From NCBI GenBank assembly GCA_002733495.1, contig NVVV01000029.1:1-37629 (forward strand): 37,629 bases of DNA. The letters are read 5' to 3'. Source of the stretch: Robiginitomaculum sp. (GTDB lineage Bacteria; Pseudomonadota; Alphaproteobacteria; Caulobacterales; Maricaulaceae). The notes beneath the pieces are model-generated. The model saw only the letters and a list, made by a program, of their open reading frames with translations. It searched no databases and was not told where the DNA came from. Made by a program: the position numbers and the translations under genes. Shown here piece by piece: positions 25,961-34,611 of this stretch; the first letter of the stretch is position 1, and each line of letters begins with the position of its first letter.

Positions 25961-27792
25961 ATAATTTATTTACCGAACTTAAACGCAGAAATATCTTCCG
26001 TGTTGCAGGCGTGTACGCCGTTGTTGGCTGGGTATTGATGCAAGTGGCGGCGTTGCTAGAAAACTCGCTTAATTTACCGCCTTGGTTTGACACAACCATT
26101 ACCGCCGCACTGCTCATCGGTTTCCCGATCGCAGTGCTGCTGGCCTGGGCGTTCGAGATGACACCGGAGGGGGTAAAACGCACCGAAGCGGTGGCCGAGG
26201 GTGAGAGCGTTAGTGTCAAAACGGGGCGGAAACTTGATATAACAATCGTGATCGGATTGGCTTTGCTGGTTGTCTTGGTGGGCTGGCAGAGCCTTAACCA
26301 AAACAGGCAAACACCAAAAGTCAGTATTGCAAAGGACGTTACGTCTATTGCCGTTCTTCCGTTTGTAGATTTGTCTCCAAATGGTGACCAAGAGTATTTC
26401 GCAGACGGTATTTCCGAAGAAATTCTAAATGTGCTGGTGTCGATTGATGGTTTGAAAGTTGCCGGTCGCACTTCCAGCTTTTCCTTTAAGGGGCGCAACC
26501 AAGATTTGCGAGAAATCGGGGCATCATTGAACGTCAATCATGTGCTTGAGGGGAGTGTAAGGCGCTCAGGCACCAAGCTTCGGATTACGGCGCAGCTTAT
26601 CCGAAGCAAGGATGGTTTTCATATGTGGTCGGAAACTTATGACCGCGAGCAGGCCGATATTTTTGAAATACAAGATCAAATCGCTCGGGCCGTCGCCGAG
26701 CAACTGGCGGCGTCCTTAGGTCTGTCTTTTGGGTTGTCGTCTGAGACCTTGGTCAAAGACCGTACCGAAGATATTGTCGCCTATGAGCTATACTTGCGCG
26801 CCAAACAATTGCATGAAAAACGTGGTAAAGAAAATCTTGATACCGCACTTCTTTTGCTTAGCGAGGCCATTGCTCGTGATCCGAATTTTGCCCCGGCATG
26901 GACCCAACTTGCAAATGTTTACAGTGTGTATCAAGCTTACCAAACCGACGTACCAAGTGAGGTCACAGTACAACACTGGCGTGCGATCGGTAAAGCGGCG
27001 GCAAAGCGTGCGGTTAAGCTTAACCCGGATAGCGGGGCGGCGTATTCCAGCCTCGGATCGATGTATACATATGATTTGAATTGGATAAAATCTTTTGAAG
27101 CGTTTGATAAGGCACTCGCTCTGGCGCCGGATGATGCAAATATAAGAGACAGTATGGCGCAAAATCTGTTGGAGGTCGGGAAGTATCAACAGGCAATCAA
27201 ACTGTCCTTGCGCGCCGTTGAGATTGATCCGTTGGTGGCAATATATCGCAACACTTTGGGAAACGCATATAACTTAATTGGTGAATATGAAAAAGCGGCG
27301 GAACAATATCAGCGCGGACAAGAACTTGATCCGTCTTTAACCTTCATCTACTATAATATGTGGGACATGTATATTGCCCAGGGACGCACACAAGATGCAT
27401 TGAGCCTGGTTGAAGAAGCCTTTGCAGAGGGTGTCTTTAATCAAGAGGACTTGGACCTCGCGAAAACCATTCATACGGTTTTTAACGCTGATGACGAGCA
27501 AGCCAAACGTGCATTAATAAAAAGCGTGGATGATTATTATGTACGGTTTTTGCTCGCGAGTAATGCTGGCGATAAGGGGGCCGCGATTGAAACCGTAGAT
27601 TTATATTGGAAACACGCAGTCGAACAAGGCAAGACGTACAGCGTTTTCAACGTGTCAAATATAGAGTTTGTCTACGACCAACCGCGCTTCAAAGAGGAAG
27701 TGCGTAAGAATAACATTCTCGCCTATTGGCAACAGGCCGGCTTTCCGCCGCAATGCAAACCGGTTGGCACCGATGATTTCGAGTGTGAATGA
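25957..27792 (+). CDS. TPR array paralog 5
   Basis: The shortest member (611 residues) starts MNNLFTELKRRNIFRVAGVY. The TolB-like domain begins near 128 (SIAVLPFVDLSPNGDQEYFA, HVLEGSVRRSGTKLRITAQL), closest to paralog 4 in the DLREIG segment. The TPR region from about 274 has clear repeats (AAYSSLGSMYTYDLNWIKSF, YRNTLGNAYNLIGEYEKAAE). It ends FPPQCKPVGTDDFECE. There is no palindrome in the linker (NQNRQTPKVSIAKDV). ATG 25957 lies in an ATGA overlap with the upstream stop; a GAGGG before it is a fair ribosome site. Confidence 0.88.
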   Translation: MNNLFTELKRRNIFRVAGVYAVVGWVLMQVAALLENSLNLPPWFDTTITAALLIGFPIAVLLAWAFEMTPEGVKRTEAVAEGESVSVKTGRKLDITIVIGLALLVVLVGWQSLNQNRQTPKVSIAKDVTSIAVLPFVDLSPNGDQEYFADGISEEILNVLVSIDGLKVAGRTSSFSFKGRNQDLREIGASLNVNHVLEGSVRRSGTKLRITAQLIRSKDGFHMWSETYDREQADIFEIQDQIARAVAEQLAASLGLSFGLSSETLVKDRTEDIVAYELYLRAKQLHEKRGKENLDTALLLLSEAIARDPNFAPAWTQLANVYSVYQAYQTDVPSEVTVQHWRAIGKAAAKRAVKLNPDSGAAYSSLGSMYTYDLNWIKSFEAFDKALALAPDDANIRDSMAQNLLEVGKYQQAIKLSLRAVEIDPLVAIYRNTLGNAYNLIGEYEKAAEQYQRGQELDPSLTFIYYNMWDMYIAQGRTQDALSLVEEAFAEGVFNQEDLDLAKTIHTVFNADDEQAKRALIKSVDDYYVRFLLASNAGDKGAAIETVDLYWKHAVEQGKTYSVFNVSNIEFVYDQPRFKEEVRKNNILAYWQQAGFPPQCKPVGTDDFECE

Positions 27793-29702
27793 TGATGAAT
27801 AAACTATTCACCGAATTGCGCCGGCGCAATATCTTTCGGGTCGCAGGCGTCTATGCAGTCGTGGGCTGGATATTGATGCAGGTTGCGGGGGCGCTGGAAA
27901 CCTCCCTTAAATTACCCGACTGGTTCGATAGTGCCATTACTGCCACGCTGCTGATTGGTTTTCCTATCGCCGTGTTATTGGCCTGGGCATTTGAGATGAC
28001 GCCGGAGGGTGTAAAACGCACTGAAACCGTCGCCGAAGGTACGAGTGCAACCGCCAAGCCAGGACGCACGCTGGATGTTATTATTGTTATCGGTCTGGTG
28101 TTGGTTGTAACCACAGTTATCTGGCAGGGGGCGCGTTCATCTCCTGCGCCCTTCGAGGCCGCAAAAAACGCAGTACCTCAGGGAGAGGGGGTTGGTGTGG
28201 TTAATAAAAACCCTCATCCTGAGGAGCGAGCGCAGCAAGCCTCGAAGGATACCAGCGCCGAAGCCACCAACATCCCCGATGCAGCCTCCATTGCCGTTCT
28301 GCCCTTTACCGATTTATCACCGGGGAAGGATCAGGAATATTTCTCCGATGGTATGGCCGAGGAAATCCTGAATGTGCTGGTCAAAGTTCAAGGATTATCT
28401 GTGGCGTCGCGCACTTCAAGTTTTCAGTTCAAGGGCCGGGAACTTGGCATCCCCGAGATAGCTAACACACTGAATGTACGCCATGTGCTGGAAGGCTCGG
28501 TTCGCAAATCCGGCAATACTTTACGCATTACCGCGCAATTAATTGACGCATCCAATGATCGTCACCTGTGGTCGCAAACCTATGATCGCCCGTTAACGGC
28601 GGAAAACATCTTTCAGATACAAGACGAAATTGCCCAAGCCATCGTTGATGCGTTGGGTAAGAGCATCGCTGTTCTTGCAAAAGCAGAAGTGGTTGTGGAC
28701 GCGCCGACTGAAAACCTTACGGCCTATGAGCTTTATCTTAAAGCCCGGCCTTTATATCTGGCGCGCGCTAAACTTGATATTGTGGATCAACTGTTAGGGC
28801 GCGCCGTAGAACAGGATTCTGACTTTGCCAAGGCGTGGGAGATGCGTGCAGCGACGAACATGTTGATGCCCGAATATAGTTACACGGAATTTCCAGAGGA
28901 AGAATATATGCGTCGTGCGGTCGAATATGCCGGGCGCGCTCTTGCGGCCGATCCTGACAGCGCGACAGCGATTGCGGTTCGGGCCGATATTCGCATCATA
29001 AAAAATCAAACCTCAGGTGCCCGCAATGATATCGGGAAAATCATAGAAGAATTCAAACACGCGTTGGCGATTGATCCGCGCAACGGGTCGGCTTTGAACT
29101 GGCTTGGGTTGGCGTATGGATTTATCGGTGATCTGGACGCTGCTCTCGATCAATTTACCACGTGTGCCAAGGTAGAGCCTTACTATGCGCCCTGCGTTGA
29201 AAACGAATATGACGCGCTGGCGAGTATGGGGCGTATGGAAGAAGCGAGAATTGCCTTTGAGGCCGCACTTGACAGCGGAGCCGTTACAGATGAGTGGGGC
29301 AATACTGCTCTGTTGGCCTATTTTGAGCGCAAGCAACTTTTTATGTTTGCAACAAATCAGTCCAGGTGGTTGCCCGGATGGCGGCGCCATGAAGCAATTT
29401 ACGATGCCTGGCGAAACATTGGGGCAGACCACTCAGCACTGGTCGCCGATATAAGAGCGTTTGCCGCACGCACGACTGAGAAACGAAGAGATACCTTTCT
29501 CGCCAATCTGCTCATTCCGCTCGGTGCTTATGATATGCAACCGTCTGGTTTAAATATGTGGTCGCCGGAAAATGCAGGCTACCGCAAGTCAGACGAATTT
29601 GACGCTTATATACGCCAATCCGGCGTTTTTGACTATTGGCGCAAAAACGGTTTTCCACCGCAATGCAAACCGGTTGGTGCCGATGATTTTGCCTGTGATT
29701 AG
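27789..29702 (+). CDS. TPR array paralog 6
   Basis: The protein of up to 637 residues has the shared membrane unit and a TolB-like domain from about 166 (SIAVLPFTDLSPGKDQEYFS, HVLEGSVRKSGNTLRITAQL). Its TPR region from about 311 differs most from its neighbours (AYELYLKARPLYLARAKLDI). It ends FPPQCKPVGADDFACD. The linker is the longest and carries a palindrome from a different family (HPEERAQQASKD). Three ATG codons in a row (27789, 27792, 27795) can start it; the first overlaps the stop of paralog 5 as ATGA. The next gene starts 11 bases after its stop, the loosest junction in the array. Confidence 0.88.
   Translation: MMMNKLFTELRRRNIFRVAGVYAVVGWILMQVAGALETSLKLPDWFDSAITATLLIGFPIAVLLAWAFEMTPEGVKRTETVAEGTSATAKPGRTLDVIIVIGLVLVVTTVIWQGARSSPAPFEAAKNAVPQGEGVGVVNKNPHPEERAQQASKDTSAEATNIPDAASIAVLPFTDLSPGKDQEYFSDGMAEEILNVLVKVQGLSVASRTSSFQFKGRELGIPEIANTLNVRHVLEGSVRKSGNTLRITAQLIDASNDRHLWSQTYDRPLTAENIFQIQDEIAQAIVDALGKSIAVLAKAEVVVDAPTENLTAYELYLKARPLYLARAKLDIVDQLLGRAVEQDSDFAKAWEMRAATNMLMPEYSYTEFPEEEYMRRAVEYAGRALAADPDSATAIAVRADIRIIKNQTSGARNDIGKIIEEFKHALAIDPRNGSALNWLGLAYGFIGDLDAALDQFTTCAKVEPYYAPCVENEYDALASMGRMEEARIAFEAALDSGAVTDEWGNTALLAYFERKQLFMFATNQSRWLPGWRRHEAIYDAWRNIGADHSALVADIRAFAARTTEKRRDTFLANLLIPLGAYDMQPSGLNMWSPENAGYRKSDEFDAYIRQSGVFDYWRKNGFPPQCKPVGADDFACD
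28148..28250. repeat. Different-family palindrome embedded in frame in paralog 6
   Basis: The first arm region begins CCCTTCGAGGC and ends ACCTCAGG (about 28149-28183). The second begins CCTCATCCTGAGGAGCGAGC and ends GCCTCGAAGGAT (28212-28250). The arms pair at both ends (CCTTCGAGGC / GCCTCGAAGG and CCTCAGG / CCTGAGG), but the middles have diverged. The position in the protein, just after the third membrane helix, is the same as in paralogs 2, 3, 7 and 8. Confidence 0.8.
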
Positions 29703-29713
29703 AGATGTGATTG

Positions 29714-31603
29714 ATGATGAATAAGCTACTCACCGAACTGCGCCGAAGAAACATCTTCCGGGTGGCCGGGGTGTATGCGGTGGTGGGCTGGATATTGATG
29801 CAGGTTGCGGGTGCGCTGGAAAATTCCCTGAACCTGCCCGACTGGTTCGACAGCATGGCCACTGCCGCGCTGCTGATCAGTTTTCCCATCGCCATGCTGC
29901 TGGCCTGGGCGTTTGAGATGACGCCGGAGGGCGTAAAGCGAACCGAGGCGGTGGCCGAGGGAGACAGCTTCACCGCCAAAACCGGGCGCGCACTGGATTA
30001 TGTGATTGTTGGGGGGTTAGTGCTGGTGGCGGCGTTGGTGATCTGGCAGGGCACGCGTTCTTCTCCTATCCTTCGACAGGCTCAGGATGAGGCTGCGGAT
30101 AATGAAAACAACACAAACCCTCATTCTGAGGGATCGCCGCAGGCGATTGTCTCGAAGGATGCGAACATAAACACAGACGCGGCTTCCATCGCCGTGCTGC
30201 CGTTTGCCGATTTATCGCCGAACAAGGATCAGGGGTATTTCTCTGATGGTATGGCTGAGGAAATCCTGAATGTATTGGCCAATCTCTCGGGTCTTGAGGT
30301 TGCCTCGCGCACCTCGTCATTCCAGTTCAAGGGCCAGGAGGCCATCGGCATCCCTTTCATCGCCCTGCAGCTTCATGTGCGTTACATCCTAGAGGGCAGC
30401 GTGCGCAAGGCTGGCGATACCATCCGCATTACGGCACAATTGATCGACGCCGAAACGGACAAACATATGTGGTCAGAAACCTTTGACCGAACCTTGACCA
30501 CCAGCAATATTTTCGCGGTTCAGGACGAGATTACCAAGGCGATTGTCGAGCAATTATCGAGCCGGATCACCGGGCCAACGAAGATCGCCGCCCCAACTGT
30601 GCGCAAGGCCGACACCCAGAACCTGGATGCCTACGAGCTTTATTTGCAAGCCCGCGCCCTGTTTACGATACGCAACAACGTCAATCTCCCCAGCATCATC
30701 GAAACGTTTGAGCAAGTGGTCGTGGCTGACCCCGATTTCGCCCGTGGCTGGGCCGGGCTTGCCGCCGCCTATGGCGTCGCACCAAGTTGGCTCTTTACCG
30801 ACCGCGATTATTTTACGCTTTCGAACGACGCCGGCTATCGCGCCATCGCGCTCAATCCTGACCTTTCACTGCCTTACGCCGTTCTTGGCAATAATAGCTC
30901 GGGTCAGTCACCGGGTAAATTCACCGAAGCGTTTGTTTATTACGCAGAATCGATAAAGCGAGATCCCAAAGATGTCAGCGCATTGCAATGGCGCGGTGAA
31001 GCCTATGTCGCAACAGGGTTTTTCGACAAGGCGGAGGCCGATTTCAAACGCTGCAGCGAAATCGACCCCAACTATCTTCAATGCCCGATGTGGCGTGCGA
31101 AAATAAAACTCTATCAAGGCAAAACCGATGAAGGACTGGCGTTGTATGAGGACACCCTTTCCAGGGGCGGCGTTGGTGGAGAGTTGCTTTATGCCATCAC
31201 CTACGCACATGCCGGGGACGAGCGCGCGGCGCGATTAGCGTTGGCGTCAGCATTCCAGAGGTTTTCCTGGTTAAATGGACGCTCCGAACGACTTTATCGG
31301 GCGCTGACCGATCCGGCCTTCGATTTTACACAAGAAGCAAAAGCCTATGAAGTCGAATGGAAGGCCATTCATGGCGATGACGAAGCCTGGAGTGGAGCCA
31401 CCGCTTTAATTTTCAAGAATTACGCCGCCGTAAAGTGGGAAACCAACAATTCATTCTGGTGGACTCGCACCGATCCGGAGTTTTTGAAATCTCCCGATCG
31501 TAAACGCCTGATCCGTGAGGCCGGCGTTTTTGATTATTGGCGCGAACATGGCTTTCCTCCGCAATGCAAACCTGTTGGGGAAAATGATTTTGAGTGTGAT
31601 TGA
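29714..31603 (+). CDS. TPR array paralog 7
   Basis: The 629-residue protein has the shared start (NKLLTELRRRNIFRVAGVYA), membrane unit, a TolB-like domain from about 157 (SIAVLPFADLSPNKDQGYFS, YILEGSVRKAGDTIRITAQL) and a TPR region from about 303 that is closely similar to paralog 3 (AYELYLQARALF, FARGWAGLAAAYGVAPSW, NGRSERLYRALTDPAFDF). It ends FPPQCKPVGENDFECD. The linker contains one intact palindrome arm and a second, shortened hybrid arm. Starts at 29711 (TTG), 29714 and 29717 (ATG) are all possible. The stop overlaps the paralog 8 start as TGATG. Confidence 0.88.
   Translation: MMNKLLTELRRRNIFRVAGVYAVVGWILMQVAGALENSLNLPDWFDSMATAALLISFPIAMLLAWAFEMTPEGVKRTEAVAEGDSFTAKTGRALDYVIVGGLVLVAALVIWQGTRSSPILRQAQDEAADNENNTNPHSEGSPQAIVSKDANINTDAASIAVLPFADLSPNKDQGYFSDGMAEEILNVLANLSGLEVASRTSSFQFKGQEAIGIPFIALQLHVRYILEGSVRKAGDTIRITAQLIDAETDKHMWSETFDRTLTTSNIFAVQDEITKAIVEQLSSRITGPTKIAAPTVRKADTQNLDAYELYLQARALFTIRNNVNLPSIIETFEQVVVADPDFARGWAGLAAAYGVAPSWLFTDRDYFTLSNDAGYRAIALNPDLSLPYAVLGNNSSGQSPGKFTEAFVYYAESIKRDPKDVSALQWRGEAYVATGFFDKAEADFKRCSEIDPNYLQCPMWRAKIKLYQGKTDEGLALYEDTLSRGGVGGELLYAITYAHAGDERAARLALASAFQRFSWLNGRSERLYRALTDPAFDFTQEAKAYEVEWKAIHGDDEAWSGATALIFKNYAAVKWETNNSFWWTRTDPEFLKSPDRKRLIREAGVFDYWREHGFPPQCKPVGENDFECD
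30068..30160. repeat. Hybrid palindrome embedded in frame in paralog 7
   Basis: The left arm (30068-30092) is identical to the left arm in paralog 3. The right side begins CCTCATTCTGAG and goes straight into GGATCGCCGCAGGCGATTGT and CTCGAAGGAT (30119-30160). Compared with paralog 3, an 18-base block between two GAG triplets is missing. The loss keeps the reading frame. Confidence 0.9.
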
Positions 31604-33498
31604 TGATGAATAAACTGCTCACCGAATTGCGTCGCCGTAATATTTTCCGGGTGGCCGGGGTGTATGCGGTGGTCGGCTGGGTTTTGGCGCAGGCTGCAAG
31701 CGTTTTGGAAACGTCGATTGGCTTACCATTGTGGTTTGATGGATTTGTTGTTGCCACCTTGTTGATCGGCTTTCCCATTGCCATGCTTTTGGCATGGGCC
31801 TTCGAGCTGACCCCAGAGGGGGTGAAGCGTAGCGAAGCCGTGGCCGAGGGCGAAAGCGTTAGCGCCAAACCTGCGCGCACGCTGGATGTTGTGATTGTTG
31901 CAGGCCTGGTGCTGGTGGCGGCCCTGGTGATCTGGCAGGGCACGCGTGGTCCGATCCTTCGACAAGCTCAGGATGAGGGTAGTCGTGAAGCTAACCTCCT
32001 ACCTCATCCTGAGCTTGTCGAAGGATCAGAGCGAGCCACAAATAATGTGAACACAGACGCCGCCTCCATCGCGGTTTTGCCCTTCGTTGATTTATCGCCA
32101 GAAGGCGATCAGGAATATTTCTCTGATGGCATGGCCGAGGAAATCCTCAATGTTCTGGTGCGTGTGGACAGCTTGAAAGTCGCTTCGCGCACGTCTTCTT
32201 TCGGCTTTAAGGGGCAAGAAGTCCTTGGCATTCCGTTGATTGCCCAAAAACTGAATGTACGTCATGTGCTCGAAGGTTCGGTGAGAAAATCCGGCAACAT
32301 GATCCGCATCACGGCGCAACTTATCGACGCGCAAACCGATCAACATTTGTGGTCACAAACCTTTGATCGCACCCTGACAACGGAAAATATTTTTGCCATT
32401 CAGGATGAGATTGCCAACGAAATCGTCAAGCAGCTTGGCATTAAAATCGGTGGCGTTAGCCCAGAAACATCAAAAGTACGCGTGGCAGCGGGAACCGAAA
32501 ACCTTGACGCATACGAGCTGTTCCTGCGTGCCCACAATAAATTCATAGCCCGTAATGACATTCCGGGGACCATTACCCTTTTTGAACGTGCGGTCGCAGC
32601 AGACCCCGGCTTTGCCCGCGCCTGGGCCGGGCTGGCGGCAGTGTATAGCGTTGCGCCAAGCTGGGGTGTTGTGGACCGGGATTATAATGCATTGGCCGAA
32701 AAAAGTGCCAAACAGGCTATCGTCCTTAACCCGGATCTGGCTTTGCCCTATGCGGTCTTGGGTAATCTGGAAGGCGATACATTCCCCATCAATTTGACCC
32801 TAGGGTTTGCACAACTCAATGAAGCGATCATACGCGACCCCAAGGAAACCACGGCCTGGTTGTGGCGCGGACTACTCAATGGTGCTGTGGGGTATTTTGA
32901 CAAGGCAGAACAGGACTTTACGCAATGTCTTGCCATAGACCCAGCCTATGAAAACTGCCGCCGACATATGGCCAAGGTAAAGCTATATACCGGTGAAACT
33001 AAACGCGCGCTTGAATTATTTGAACAGGGTCTCATGAACGGTGCGGGCGCACAGAACGAAGTTTTTTTGCCCGTTTATGCCGCCATGGGTGACTTTTCTA
33101 CTGTGCTGTCCAGTTTATATTATCGGATTATGTCTGGCGGCTCTGGCGCAGATGCTCCGCTTATCGCGCTGAATTATCGTGCCCTGACCGAGCCGGACTT
33201 TGACTTTGAAAAAGAGCGCGCCATTATCGAAGCGGCCTATGAACGTGCTTATGGAAAACCGCTGGACTGGACCAGTAGCAACAACCGAGATTTGGCCTTC
33301 CAATACAGAAACTATGCCGCCATAAAGAACCCTGACACATATACAGGATACTGGTGGATACCTTTCCCGGCAGCGCTAAAAACCTCGCCGCACCAAAAGC
33401 GCTGGATGATAGAGCTTGGCCTGCCGGACTATTGGCGCAAAAACGGCTTTCCGCCACAATGCAAACCAGTTGGGGAAAATGATTTTGTGTGCGACTAA
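31603..33498 (+). CDS. TPR array paralog 8
   Basis: The 631-residue protein has the shared membrane unit; its helix 1-2 segment (SIGLPLWFDGFVVATLLIGF) is closest to paralog 1. The TolB-like domain from about 155 (SIAVLPFVDLSPEGDQEYFS, HVLEGSVRKSGNMIRITAQL) is nearly the same as in paralog 3. The TPR region starts near 302 (AYELFLRAHNKF). It ends FPPQCKPVGENDFVCD. The linker holds a perfect 25-base inverted repeat. The start overlaps the upstream stop as TGATG. The glycosyltransferase gene begins six bases after its stop, so the transcript probably continues into it. Confidence 0.88.
   Translation: MMNKLLTELRRRNIFRVAGVYAVVGWVLAQAASVLETSIGLPLWFDGFVVATLLIGFPIAMLLAWAFELTPEGVKRSEAVAEGESVSAKPARTLDVVIVAGLVLVAALVIWQGTRGPILRQAQDEGSREANLLPHPELVEGSERATNNVNTDAASIAVLPFVDLSPEGDQEYFSDGMAEEILNVLVRVDSLKVASRTSSFGFKGQEVLGIPLIAQKLNVRHVLEGSVRKSGNMIRITAQLIDAQTDQHLWSQTFDRTLTTENIFAIQDEIANEIVKQLGIKIGGVSPETSKVRVAAGTENLDAYELFLRAHNKFIARNDIPGTITLFERAVAADPGFARAWAGLAAVYSVAPSWGVVDRDYNALAEKSAKQAIVLNPDLALPYAVLGNLEGDTFPINLTLGFAQLNEAIIRDPKETTAWLWRGLLNGAVGYFDKAEQDFTQCLAIDPAYENCRRHMAKVKLYTGETKRALELFEQGLMNGAGAQNEVFLPVYAAMGDFSTVLSSLYYRIMSGGSGADAPLIALNYRALTEPDFDFEKERAIIEAAYERAYGKPLDWTSSNNRDLAFQYRNYAAIKNPDTYTGYWWIPFPAALKTSPHQKRWMIELGLPDYWRKNGFPPQCKPVGENDFVCD
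31954..32026. repeat. Perfect 25-bp inverted repeat in frame in paralog 8
   Basis: Arms at 31954-31978 and 32002-32026 are exact reverse complements over 25 bases, with core TTCGACAAGCTCAGG and a 23-base spacer. The spacer length equals that of paralog 3, but the core has A where paralog 3 has G, matched in the other arm. Translated as ILRQAQDEG ... HPELVEGSE. Confidence 0.96.
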
Positions 33499-33504
33499 AC
33501 AGCC

Positions 33505-34539
33505 ATGAAATCTAAACCCACCAACCCCGAAGTTGACGTCATCATTGTTAATTACAATGCCGGCACCATGCTGCGCGATTGCGTCGCGGCGCTGGCTGCC
33601 CAGGATATGGAGAACTTTCGGGTATTTTTGATTGATAATGCCTCTTCGGATGGCTCAATAGAGGCTTTGCCGCCGCTGGATGATCGCTTTGAAGTCATCA
33701 GTCTGGACGACAACACCGGCTTTGCCAAAGGCAATAATATTGGTGTCACGCGCGGGTCTGCGCCCTGGATAGCCCTATTAAACCCTGATGCCTATGCCGC
33801 ACCCGACTGGTTACGCCAGCTTTTAAAAGCGGCGCAAACTGACCCGTCAATTGTGATGGCCGGATCAACACAAATTGACGCCAATCAGCGACACCTGCTG
33901 GATGGTGCCGGCGACCTTTATGCGCCCACCGGCTTTGCCTGGCGGGGATTGTGGCATCACCCAATTGAGCGTTTGCCAGACACTGGCGAAGTCTTTGGAC
34001 CTTGCGCCGCAGCGGCGCTTTACCGGCGCGACGCGTTTGAGGCAGCAAACGGCCTGGATGAGGATTTTTTCTGCTATCACGAAGATGTGGACCTGTCGTT
34101 TCGCCTCCGCCTGGCAGGCGGTCGCGCCATTCAGGTGCGCGAAGCCGTGGTTTACCATGAAGGCTCTGGGGTTGCCGGGGCGCAATCGCCTTTTGCGGTT
34201 TTTCACGGCACCCGCAATCGCACCTGGACATTTTTCAAGACTATGCCCTTGCCCCTTCTGGTTTTGTTTTTGCCGTTTCATGTAATCCTGTTGTGTGGTT
34301 TTATCGCGCGCGCGCTCGTAAAGGGGCAGTTTCGCCCGACCATTACCGGCGTCTGGGCCAGCCTGACGGGGTTAAACAAGATCATTAAAAAAAGGCCAGC
34401 TGTACAGGCCAGCCGCTCGATTGGTCTATGGCAGCTCTTGCAATCCTTTACCTGGTCACCGGCAACTTTTCTATGCCGCAGAGCCGATGTACGTCCCTGG
34501 CGACAGAAGCCGTCTTTAGAAAAATTTGTAAAAAATTAA
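33505..34539 (+). CDS. Family 2 glycosyltransferase
   Basis: The 344-residue protein starts with a GT-A fold: DVIIVNYNAG (11-20), LIDNASSDGS near 40, a donor-site segment LLNPDAYA near 92 and CYHEDVDLSFRLRLAGGR near 190, which holds the probable catalytic acid. This arrangement is typical of rhamnosyltransferase-like GT2 enzymes of surface polysaccharide synthesis. A hydrophobic segment near 250-270 (PLLVLFLPFHVILLCGF) probably anchors it to the inner membrane. It follows paralog 8 of the array by six bases. Sugar and acceptor are unknown. Confidence 0.9.
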   Translation: MKSKPTNPEVDVIIVNYNAGTMLRDCVAALAAQDMENFRVFLIDNASSDGSIEALPPLDDRFEVISLDDNTGFAKGNNIGVTRGSAPWIALLNPDAYAAPDWLRQLLKAAQTDPSIVMAGSTQIDANQRHLLDGAGDLYAPTGFAWRGLWHHPIERLPDTGEVFGPCAAAALYRRDAFEAANGLDEDFFCYHEDVDLSFRLRLAGGRAIQVREAVVYHEGSGVAGAQSPFAVFHGTRNRTWTFFKTMPLPLLVLFLPFHVILLCGFIARALVKGQFRPTITGVWASLTGLNKIIKKRPAVQASRSIGLWQLLQSFTWSPATFLCRRADVRPWRQKPSLEKFVKN

Positions 34540-34611
34540 CAAGCCGACCGACAGGTATTCGCCTCATCTCCCGTTTCATGCTAGAAATAGGGAAAGCTTA
34601 AGGATTGTTTT

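Noticed and set aside
18189-31943. Recurring antisense open frames at the start of each paralog (for example 20209-20511, 22079-22414, 25788-26537)
   Set aside because: They are mirror frames of the conserved N-terminal membrane domain, so their mutual similarity comes from the sense strand. No ribosome sites or independent evidence.
18193-33498. Adenylate cyclase label for the TPR paralogs
   Set aside because: Related proteins are often named that way, but no class III cyclase catalytic domain is visible in any of the eight.
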